This document shows, one piece after another, positions 48,785 through 58,427 of a stretch of 64,000 bases of DNA. Origin of the DNA: Sphagnum magellanicum (taxonomy: Eukaryota > Streptophyta > Sphagnopsida > Sphagnales > Sphagnaceae); NCBI GenBank assembly GCA_021904315.1, contig CM038908.1:20542501-20606500 (forward strand), given 5' to 3'. Under the pieces are notes generated by a model. It ran no database searches, was not told the origin of the DNA, and was given only the letters and a program-made list of their open reading frames with translations. Every line of letters starts with the position of its first letter. The first letter of the stretch is position 1. Made by a program: the position numbers and the translations under genes.

Positions 48785-50007
48785 TTAGGTTGTTTGATGA
48801 GGAAGTTGAAAAAGATCTAGAGCTAGAAAGTCTCTAGAACTAGAGCTTGAGAGTCTCTAGTAATATCATAGGAGTTTGTCAAGTGCAAAAGAGAAAGGAG
48901 GAAAGGAAAGAATGTGAAGAGAAAGAAAAGAAAAGAAAAGAGGTGAGAGGAGATCAACATATCAAAGTTGTGGAAGTCAGATCTTTAAACCTAGATCTAG
49001 ATCTACTGTGAAAAGATCTTGAAGTGAAACTTGGAGGGATTGTAGAAGATTATAAGACGCTTCTATTCTCAAATTTTCAAAAGAAAAGGATATGTTTTGT
49101 GAGAGTTATGAGCTTTTGAAGATTCTGTGTCAGATCTAGTTTTTTGGTCACATCTCCTTTGTTTGAGCTTTTTTGGATTTGCAGCTTTGGGATCTTATAG
49201 ATCATATAGGAATACATGTGTGAAAGAAATTTCATGTCATTTGGATTTATATTGAGAGAGATCCAAGCATCTAAAGTTTCAGTCTCAGTTTTGAAATCAG
49301 TTTCTTTTGAAAGTGATATCTCTTTGTGGTCATCATTAATAGAGCTGAAATTTTGAGTAGATATAGAAGACATATATCTTATGTGTTTCCCAAAATCTCA
49401 AGGATTTTGGAGTTGCTGAGAGCAAGTTGTAAGTCATTTTGTGTTCAGGTCCCAGTTTGAGGTGACTTCAAAGAAGTAGCAAGATCTCCCATTTTATGAA
49501 GTTAAATGAGCTAAAATTTTGAGAGAAGTTAGTAGACATAGTTGTTCATGTTTCATCAGAATTTCAGAACGATTCAAGGTCATATGTGTGTGGAGTAGCT
49601 TTGCAAAGTTGCTGTGACAAAAGTTGTTTTGAGAAGACATCAAAGCAAAGTTTTGAAGTGGAGCAAATACATCTTGGGAGAACTTGAAGGAAGGAGTTTG
49701 GAGATTGGGAAGCGCAAATACATTATCAAGACCTTCGTACAAAAGTGTGGTATGTAATCATATACTTATTACCATACGAAATATTATACGAGATACGTAC
49801 CTATACGTAAAACCTATGTATAGTATAGAATTTCGTATAATATTCAAGACACACATACATATGCAAGGTCCATATGGTTCAGCCCTAACCCTAACCCTAA
49901 TCCTAGAAACCTAAGGAAGGAAAACCCTAACCCTAACCCTAGAAACCCAAGGAAAGAATTAAAATCATTGTGAAACCTCAAGAAGACATTGAGTGGTGCC
50001 TTGAGAG
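48785..50007 (+). other. copia untranslated leader
   Basis: About 1.2 kb between the primer site and gag. It contains a purine-rich tract (about 48887-48957) and, at 49883-49941, two clusters of CCCTAAC telomere-like repeats embedded in a duplicated phrase ending CCTAGAAACC. Open frames here are short and not gag. Confidence 0.7.
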
Positions 50008-51324
50008 ATGGCGGACGGCCTTTCTCAAATTACAATTGAGAAACTAGACAAGAACAATTTTCAAGTGTGGAAATTTAGGATTATGAATTTCTTGATGGGG
50101 AAAGGCTACTGGGAATTCATAACTGGTGATGAGACAGAACCTCCTCTCCCAGAAAACCCCACACAACAACAAATTCAAGCCAATAAAACTTGGCATGAAA
50201 AAAAAAGGAAAGTCTTGTATTGGCTTTCTATGAGTGTGTCCGATTTCATGATTGTGCATATTCAAGATGCAAAATCACCCAAGCAAGCTTGGGATACATT
50301 GGTGAAGATGTATAGCACTAATACACAAGCCCGCAAAATGCAGCTCAAGCAAGAGTTGCATAATCTCCAGAAAAACAAAATGAACATCAATGACTATTCT
50401 ACAAAGGTGAAAAACCTTGCAGATGCTCTTGCATCTATAGGAGCCCCTATAGATGATGAAGATTTAGTGGCCGTGACCTTAAATGGACTTGGAAAAGACT
50501 ATAGCCAGTTCCGTACTTCAATTGCAATTCGAGAAACATTTCCCAACTTCCAAGATTTAATAACACTACTTATAAGTGAAGAGATGAGAATTGTTGGTAC
50601 TTCATCCAATGGAGGATCACAAGAAAGTGCTTTCTACTCAAATACCAATAGAGGAAGAGGCAGAGGTGGTAAAACCTCATTTCGAGGTCGACACGAAAGC
50701 TCGCATGGTGGACATCATCAACATGAAGGTCAAGCTCATGGAGGTGGACGAGGAAACTTTGGAGGAAGAGGAAGTCGAGGAAGTCGTGGAGGTCGTGGTG
50801 GAAGCCATCGAGGTCAACAACCAAATAACGATTCAAACTGCTACTACTGCGGGAAACCTGGGCACATGGCCAAGAACTGTTATCAAAGGGAGCATGATGC
50901 ACGAAGTGGAAAGCTGCAACAAGGGAATTATTCATCAATTAGCAATCAAGGTGAAGGTGATGAGCAACTGTTTGTGATGCAGCACATGGCAAATTCAATG
51001 ATAGGAGGTGTATCAGACAACAATGTCTGGTATGTGGATTCTGGAGCTTCAAACCACATGACTAGCCATGGAGAATGGTTTAGAGACGCAAAGGATTTGA
51101 AGACACCAGGGTTTGTGGAAACTGGTGATGACACTACACATCCCATCACACAAATTGGCAAGGTGCCATTGTCCATGCAAGATGGGCAAACAAAGTACCT
51201 GAAAGATGTACTTCATGTTCCAACCATTACAAAAAATTTGGTCTCTGTAGGCCAGATGGTGGAACAAGGTTTACAGGTGACATTTAACCCAAATGGATGT
51301 TTTGTGGAAGACATGAAGAACTAA
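50008..51324 (+). CDS. copia gag-protease segment of the polyprotein
   Basis: The 438-codon first open part of gag-pol. The N-terminal part (about residues 1-200) is the copia Gag domain, with the W.F (VWKFRIMNFL) start and the LKQELHNLQ block. A Gly/Arg/His-rich RGG region (about 205-272) precedes a zinc knuckle at 278-291 (C278, C281, H286, C291). The aspartic protease catalytic DSGA begins at residue 344 (51037). The frame ends at TAA 51322, before integrase; in intact relatives the polyprotein continues. The gag part could in principle still be made. Confidence 0.9.
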   Translation: MADGLSQITIEKLDKNNFQVWKFRIMNFLMGKGYWEFITGDETEPPLPENPTQQQIQANKTWHEKKRKVLYWLSMSVSDFMIVHIQDAKSPKQAWDTLVKMYSTNTQARKMQLKQELHNLQKNKMNINDYSTKVKNLADALASIGAPIDDEDLVAVTLNGLGKDYSQFRTSIAIRETFPNFQDLITLLISEEMRIVGTSSNGGSQESAFYSNTNRGRGRGGKTSFRGRHESSHGGHHQHEGQAHGGGRGNFGGRGSRGSRGGRGGSHRGQQPNNDSNCYYCGKPGHMAKNCYQREHDARSGKLQQGNYSSISNQGEGDEQLFVMQHMANSMIGGVSDNNVWYVDSGASNHMTSHGEWFRDAKDLKTPGFVETGDDTTHPITQIGKVPLSMQDGQTKYLKDVLHVPTITKNLVSVGQMVEQGLQVTFNPNGCFVEDMKN

Positions 51325-54272
51325 GGCAAATTGATTGCAAAAGGAGAAAGGAATGGACGAATGTTCACCTTGGATGTGAACATGCCTGAGGTGAATTCCA
51401 TGTTATTCACACATGGAAAAGGAGTTGGAGACATTGGAATTTGGCACAAGCGGGTTGGCCATGTTAATTTCCAACGTCTTAAGCTCATGGAGAAACAAAA
51501 TCTTGTTGGAGGTCTTCCCAAATTTGGAGCAGAAGAGGTGATGTCAAAGGTTTGTGAAGCATGCCAATTGGGGAAGTAAGCTAGGCATCCATTCCCAACT
51601 CAAACAACTCATGTAAGTTCCAAACCTTTGGAAATGATCCACTCAGATGTGTGGACCACGAAGACAGAATCCATTGGAGGATGCAAGTACTACGCGAGTT
51701 TCATTGATGACCACACAAGGAAGGTGTGGGTCTACTTCATGAAACACAAAGGTGGAGTGTTTCACCATTTTTTGCATTTCAAAGCAATGGTGGAGAAGGA
51801 GAAGGGTGTGAGCATCAAATGCCTAAGGTCCGATGGAAGGGGAGAGTATTTTTCAAATGAATTCAGTGAGTACTTGAAGGAGCATGGGATTCAAAGGAAA
51901 TACTCATGTAGTTATTCCCCACAACAGAATGGAGTTGCTGAAAGGAAAAACAGGAACATTGCAGAAATAGCACGTGCCATGTTGAATGAGAAGAATTTGC
52001 CAAATTACTTTTGGGCAGAAGCAGTAGCAACTGCAGTCTACATCATGAATTGAACACCCACAGCGGCAGTTCATAGCATGACACCTGAAGAAAAATTCAC
52101 AGGCAAGAAACCCGATGTTTCACACCTCAGAGTATTTGGTTACATTGCATACGTGCATGTTCCTGATGAGAAGAGATCAAAACTAGACCCAAAAGCTAAA
52201 AAATGTATCTTCATTGGATACTCCTCAGAACAAAAAGGATATAGATGTTTCAATCCTTCCACTCGGAAGTTGCAAGTGAGTAGAGATGTTGTGTTTAATG
52301 AGATGGCTAGTTGGTATTCACCATTGAAGGTAGCAGAAGATGGAGAAACTAGAAATGGTGATGTTTCATCAAATGTGGAACAAGAATCACAATTAATTAG
52401 TGGACCACAAGAGTCTTCAATTAGTGGGTCCAGTAGCACTCCATGGAAAGGAAGATTAAGATCTTCAAACATTGTGCATGGTAGTTCTCAAACATCATCT
52501 AGAAATCCTCATGTAGATGGTGGATCAAGTGATTCAGAGAAAAGTGAGGGCGAAGAATCAAGAATCACTTTAGTTATTACTCCTGGAGCTCGAATGGCCA
52601 AAAAAGCTTTGAAAACACCCAACAACAACAATGGAGTACGAAGATCCACACGAATCAAGTACCCTGTACAAAGACTCACATATGATGGCTTTGTAGCTCA
52701 TCATTACGCATACATGGTGAGAGTTATACAAGAGGTTGAACCCATTTGTTTTGAACAAGCGGTTGGAAACCCTAAGTGGGACAATGCCATGGATGAAGAG
52801 ATGGCGGCTTTGGATGTGAATGCTACTTGGGAATTGGTAGCTTTACCAAAAGACAAGAAAGCAATTGGGTGCAAATGGGTGTACAAAGTCAAACACAATG
52901 CAGATGGATCTGTGAGCAGATACAAAGCAAGATTGGTTGCCAAAGGTTATGCCCAAACGTATGGCATAGACTATGAGGAGACCTACAGTCCAGTTGCCAA
53001 AATGACAACTGTAAGAGCAATCATTGCTATGGCAGCAGCAAAAGGATGGTCTTCACATCAAATGGATGTAAAGAATGCCTTTTTTCATGGAGATTTACAG
53101 GAAGAAGTGTACATGGAACAACCACCAGGTTATGTGGACCAAACACATCCTAACTTGGTTTGTAGGTTGAAGAAAACTTTGTATGGCTTGAAGCAAGCTC
53201 CTAGAGCTTGGTCAGACAAGATAGGTCAGTATCTTGTCACAAGTGGATTTCAAACATCCAATGCAGATTTTTCACTATATGTGAAAAAGACAGATCATGG
53301 GATTGTAGTCATAGTCATCTATGTTGATGACTTGATTGTCACAGGAGATAGTGATGCAGACATCTCTGATTTGAAGAAGTTTTTGAAGCAAAAGTTTGAG
53401 ATGAAGGATTTGGGAGAGTTGCGTTATTTCCTCGGCATTGAGGTAATCAAGTCCCCTAAAGGGATATGGTTACTACAAAGGCAATATGCCTTGAACAAAT
53501 TGGCCGAATATGGGATGACGGGTTGCAAACCCATTTCAATTCCATTGGAGCAAAATGTGAAGTTAAGTGCAGATGAAGGAGACCTCGTGGAGGATACCAC
53601 TATGTACAGACGCATAGTGGGGAGTTTGATTTACATGACCATCACAAGGCCAGATTTGAGTTATGCAGTTAGAGTGGTGAGTCAATTCATGCAAACACCA
53701 CAAAAGCCACTTTTGGATGCAGTGAAGCGCATACTGAGGTACATAAAACATACCTTGCAGTGTGGAATTTTTTATGAAGCCAATAGCTAGTTACAAGTAC
53801 ATGGATACACGGATGCTGATTGGGCTGGCAATGTTTCAGATAGAAGATCAACCAGTGGTTTCATGTTTTCTTTTGGAAGTGGTGCTGTTAGTTGGAGCAA
53901 TAAGAAACAACCAACAGTTGCATTATCAAGCACAGAAGCAGAATATAGAGGTGCAGCAATTGCTGCATGTGAAGTAGTTTGGTTACAAAAACTACTCTCA
54001 GATTTGGGACAGTCAGTGGATGCTCCTGTTGTCATTTATTGTGATAACATCAGTAGCATACTACTTGCTAACAACCCAGTCTATCATGCTAGGACAAAGC
54101 ACATTGAGGTGCACTACCATTTTATTAGAGAAAAAGTTCTAGCAAAAGAAATTGACCTTATTCATGTCAGTACTGAAAATCAGGTTGCTGACATTTTCAC
54201 AAAGGCTTTAGGTACAGACAAGCTAAAGAAGTTTCGAAAAATGCTTGGTGTACTAGAAGTGGATTTGAGCTT

Positions 54273-54281
54273 AAAAGGGAG
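54273..54281 (+). other. copia polypurine tract
   Basis: AAAAGGGAG immediately before the 3' LTR, the plus-strand primer site. Confidence 0.85.
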
Positions 54282-54594
54282 TGTTGAGAATTCAAGCTTA
54301 ACTAATTAAGTTTCATTAATTACTGGAGTAGGAAAGTAACTAGGTTACTTTCACAAGGTTGAATTACTTTCTTTACTTATTTTAGTTTGGTTATTTGTGG
54401 TTTGGTCTTGTAGTTAAATACCTTGGTGTTGATGGTTTGCTTCTTTTTTCTTCATTACACAAGTTTGTGTATTTCTTGTGATAAGAACCTTGGAGAGTTC
54501 TTGATGTTGTGTTTTGTGTTGTGAGCATTATGTTGTACTTTCCTTTCAATAAATATTTATGCTTGCACTTGAGTAGATCTCCTATTTGTTAACA
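54282..54594 (+). repeat. copia 3' LTR
   Basis: 313 bp, identical in length to the 5' LTR and differing at six positions. It ends TTGTTAACA 16 bp before the ATG of the 14-3-3 fragment. Confidence 0.95.
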
Positions 54595-54610
54595 AAATTG
54601 TGAGAAAAAA

Positions 54611-54868
54611 ATGGATTCGAAGTCCAAAGAAGAGAACGTGTACATAGTGAAGTTGGTCGAACAAATAGAGCAGTGGGACGAAATGGACAAGGCGATGGAG
54701 AAAGTGGCGAAGATTGTAGATGTGGAAAAGCTTATCGTAGAAAAACGAAATATGTTCTTTGTTGTGTACAAAAAAGTTATTGGGGCACGAAAAACATCAT
54801 GGAGGATCATTTCTTTGATCGAGCAGAAGGAGGAGAGCAAAGGCGATGAAAAGCAAGAATTCATTTAA
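54611..54868 (+). pseudogene. 14-3-3 protein N-terminal fragment
   Basis: The 85-codon frame resembles the start of plant 14-3-3 proteins, phosphoserine-binding dimeric adaptors of about 250 residues. Recognisable parts are [19 protein letters not shown] (helices 1-2), [32 protein letters not shown] (the YKNVIGARR region that supplies phosphate-binding Lys and Arg; both equivalents are kept) and [16 protein letters not shown]. It then diverges and stops at TAA, so about two thirds of the fold is missing. No continuing exon was found in the next 3 kb. The start follows the copia 3' LTR by 16 bp. Probably a gene fragment or pseudogene; a first exon with a distant second exon is less likely. Confidence 0.8.
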
Positions 54869-56219
54869 TCTTTTTTTTAGAAGTGGCAGCCTCATACATT
54901 GAGACACAACAACTAAAAGCTTGAAAGCAACAACAACACAACACCAGCAGCAAAAGAAACCCAAGTACTCAAAGCCAAAATTTTTTTGCCACTTTCAACA
55001 TTAAGCAATAGATAATAATTTTTCTAGAATTAAATTGCAAAAAAGGAAAGAAAATGTAGTGTATGTAAACGGTGGCCGTGTAATAGCCACCATGAACATC
55101 TAGAAATCCAGTCTGATTCTGGAGGAAACTCTCCTTGACAAAGGAATTCTAAAAAAACTAACAAGAAAAGGGAAGAACTTGGCCTTTTATATAGCCATCA
55201 ACAAGCTGAAACCCTAAACAAGCCATAACCCTAAAACACCTAATAGCATACAGCAACCTAAGAATGTACATTAACCCTAAGAACGTACATTAACCCTAAA
55301 AGGCATGATTAGCATGCCCGTAACTGGCCGTCATGTATGAGGCCATGCATACGGGCATGACATAAATGTGAATTTATAAAAATGTACATATTCTTTACAA
55401 ATTCTACGTTTCATTTTGAAAAATGATGATAATTTGAAATCATACAAGAAAATGTTAATTTTTAAAAGTTGAATTTAATATAAACTACAACTTTATTCAA
55501 TACATCATGTACATTATACCCCATTTATATGTAATAAAACACTCTTGAAATTTTGAAATTATGAATTTTCAAAGTTTTAGAATTCCACATATCTAAAATT
55601 ATGACTATTTTTTCAGTGTGTCTAATAGGTTACTATCATTTCAATTTTTACCATCAATTTACTTTTATTATATGAGTCCTTTGAAAGTCCTTAAAAATGT
55701 CCTTGTTTAATGACAAAAATTTTCACTTTCAAAAATCTTTAGCTAAACCAAAACTTGAAATTGGATCATTTATGGATTTTTAATTTAAGTTTCTTGACAT
55801 TAATGTGTGTTAAGAAGGAATAATGTGCCATGATTACCATGGTTTCAAATGGCAAAATAAATAAATCTCTAGTTTTTTATGACACCTTTTGTGGCTCCTT
55901 TGACTATCTTTTCACCCAAATGTAACTTCTTGCATCTCCAATGATTTTTAAAACTTAGTCTAGTTGGTTTTAAATGACACCATCCATAGGAAATTTTTAG
56001 ACGCCATCAATGGAAATCAATAGCATTGATAATTAATTGATTTCAAAAAGCACCAAATTCTAATGGGTTCCACTTTTTTTGAAGAGTGATCAAGACCATA
56101 ATTACTTTGGAAAACAAGAATATCAATATACAACATAATACTCATGAACAAAATGTTTGATTATATTTTCATTAAAAAAAACATCTTTACCAAATTAGGG
56201 GAGGAACTAACATTACTAG
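54869..56219. other. Non-coding stretch with a small hairpin
   Basis: No gene is recognised. A 19-bp direct duplication (GTACATTAACCCTAAGAA-type) lies at 55262-55299. At 55313-55359 a 10-bp perfect stem (CATGCCCGTA with TACGGGCATG) encloses a second GGCC/GGCC pair. The rest is AT-rich. Confidence 0.5.
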
Positions 56220-57020
56220 TCTAACTTGACTAATTGGTCCGTCTTGACTAATTGGTCTATCTTGACTAATCAACATTGTACATTTTGACTAGAGGCTAAG
56301 GCTTGAATGACATGTGTATCTTTTGATTAATCAACATGGTTAAAAATGACCTATTTGAATATTAATTAACTTGGACATCTAGTCAAATTGAACAAAAAAT
56401 TAACAACCTTGGTCAAAATGGCCAATGACATTTAATCAAATGGAATATATAGTCAAGTTGGAAAAAAAACATGACACCTTTAGTCAAAATGGCCAATGGA
56501 GTTTTAGTCAGGTAGAACATTTAATCAAGATGGCCAATGTTATTACTACATACCTACCTACCTACTAACTACAACCTATCTACCTACTTATTACAACCTA
56601 CTTACCTACCCACCTACCTATTAATTATTACCTGCCTACTTATTACCCACCTATCCACCTACTTACTTATTACTTATCTACCCACCCATCAACATATTAA
56701 TTAATTTCCTACTACAACCTACCTACCCACCTACGTACTTCATAGCCTTGTAATGATGTGTTGAAATAAACATGTGATATAATTGTTTTTGATAAAAGTT
56801 GAACACCTTTTGATGGTGTGGTCAATCTGTTAAAGACTTGGTTTTATCATTGGGGAGGTCAAGGGTTTAGTTGTAACCTATGTACATGCTTTGGGGGCTA
56901 AAGTAGGTAGGCTAGGCTAAGTTAAATAGGATATACTAGGTTAGGTGAAGTAGGTAGGGTAGGGTAGGCTACCACCTACCTACCTACATTTTTATGACCT
57001 ATCTACCCACTTGCCTACAA
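56220..57020. repeat. Degenerate GTCAAAATGGCCAATG and ACCTA arrays
   Basis: About 56220-56540 holds loosely repeated words of the type TTGACTAATTGGTC and TCAAAATGGCCAATG. About 56550-56740 is a CTACCTAC/TATTAC low-complexity tract, and about 56900-57020 contains the same tetramers in the opposite sense (GGTAGGGTAGG) followed by CCTACCTACC. No exact unit length can be fixed by eye. Confidence 0.6.
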
Positions 57021-58262
57021 AAAAATATTTTTGATAATATTTTTTTTAAATATTTAAATAATTTGACTGGTCAAATGGTCCACTATTCACTAATAAAAAT
57101 GACCAATCAAGTGGTCTTTAATATGTTAGTAAAAAAGACCACCTTAGTCACACTGGACATGTTAAAATCAACTTGGCCAAAATGACAAGGGGTCTTTTTG
57201 ACCCCTATCCAAGTTAGGATTTTTTAAACTGTAATTTTTTATTTGAAAAACCAAGAATTTTAGTAATGATATAGGGAAAACAATCATAATAACTATGGTC
57301 CTTATATTATCCATGAAAGATATTCAAGACGACCATAATTTTAAAATATATCTAAATAACCTAAAGTTCATCAAATTTCAATAAGTACAAACAAGTTTAC
57401 CAAACCCATAAACAGTGAGACCCAAGTTCACTAAGATGGTGATGATAAACATAATATTTTTGTTACATTCATATCTACAAAAACCAAAACAACACATCTA
57501 TTCTACAATGCATAAAATCCATGCACCTAAATGTATGTGATATTAGCCTACATGTTGATTCAACGTGTAAAAAAATTACTAAGAAAATGTGGATGGAAAC
57601 TGCACATTATCTGCATCTGCCACAAATGATATCATGCATACTGTAATAGAGTGTGTGGTTGAATTTTTTGTTGACCATGAACAAAACTAGAAAGCACTCC
57701 CTCTTCACCATGCTTATGAATTTTTGCTAACACAAGCCCTTGAAATAACTAGTAATTCAAAGAAACCAAACCACATAGATTTTACAACTACAAGGTTAAT
57801 GACAAAGGAGGTATAGTGTAGACTAAGACTCAAACTTACATGGTAGCAAAGGAAATAATTGAACACAATGATGTAAGGGATTTAGTAGCAAGCATGAGCG
57901 CAAGTGTGTTTGCCTACTACACATGCAATGGTAACAAATTATTAGAAATATTGTGAGGCATGCTACCAAAAACAACTCCACTAATCCATATATGTATATC
58001 CATGTGAAAATCACATACCATGCAAATTGGAACACCTATAAACAACACAAATTGTTTATGATTTGAACTTTACATCTTATCTTCTGCCCATGTAAGGTAT
58101 ATGCTTCAACATCATAACACTATTTTAATCCAACTAAAAACCATCAAATAGTTAAGTTTAGAATGAATTGGAATTAAAAGTTTTAGATGAATGCAGTAAA
58201 AAGGGTTTTTTTTGCAATTCAAACTTCGTAAAGTCCTAGCAATTAGGGAAAACTACATCCTA
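57021..58262. other. AT-rich non-coding stretch
   Basis: No gene or clear repeat is recognised. Confidence 0.45.
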
Positions 58263-58427
58263 CCTTTTTTTTAACACAATAATAGACCCCATTTACAAGC
58301 TAATGACAATACCCCAAGTCAAGCCCAATGGTAGAAAACATGGCAAAACTTTCACCTACTCACTAATGGGCTTGAACCCATGACCTTTTGGTACTAACCA
58401 AGGGTCATACCACTAAGCCATCACCCC
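58263..58427 (-). mobile_element. tRNA-derived SINE candidate
   Basis: On the minus strand the sequence opens with GGGGTGA and then TGGCTTAGTGG (A-box-like, 58410-58420). About 30 bases later comes GGGTTCAAGCCC (B-box-like, 58368-58379). This spacing and order are those of an internal RNA polymerase III promoter. The sequence after the B box cannot pair with the first seven bases to close an acceptor stem, so it is not a tRNA gene. It continues about 100 bp as unrelated sequence and ends near an A-run (AAAAAAAA at about 58267-58274). No clear target duplication was found. Confidence 0.6.

Larger units (their letters stand above)
50008..54309 (+). pseudogene. copia gag-pol with four in-frame stops
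   Basis: All domains lie in one frame. Stops are TAA 51322-51324, TAA 51577-51579, TGA 52051-52053 and TAG 53788-53790; there is no frameshift. Integrase shows the HHCC zinc-binding start (WHKRVGH near 51450, CEAC near 51560) and the core with D (IHSDVWT), D (LRSDGRGEYF) and E (NGVAERKNR). Reverse transcriptase runs from about 52800, with the YVDD active site at 53320-53331. RNase H shows TDADWAG near 53815, STEAEY near 53935 and CDN near 54040. Catalytic residues visible by eye are intact, so inactivation rests on the stops. Confidence 0.92.
48460..54594 (+). mobile_element. Ty1/copia retrotransposon, complete but with four stops
   Basis: A 6,135-bp element with 313-bp LTRs, a tRNA-iMet primer site, one gag-pol frame in the order gag, protease, integrase, RT, RNase H, and a polypurine tract before the 3' LTR. 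This order and the primer are diagnostic of Ty1/copia. Flanks AAGTT (48455-48459) and AAATT (54595-54599) look like a five-base target duplication with one change. The LTRs differ at six of 313 sites (1.9%), so insertion is fairly recent. The gag-pol frame is interrupted by four stops but no frameshift, so this copy is not autonomous as read. Confidence 0.95.

Noticed and set aside
50591..50977. 128-codon Glu/Val-rich ORF inside gag
   Set aside because: Alternate-frame reading of the GGA-rich RGG region of the copia gag; a shadow.
58365..58427. tRNA gene on the minus strand
   Set aside because: A and B boxes are present, but the acceptor and anticodon arms cannot form; interpreted as a SINE head.
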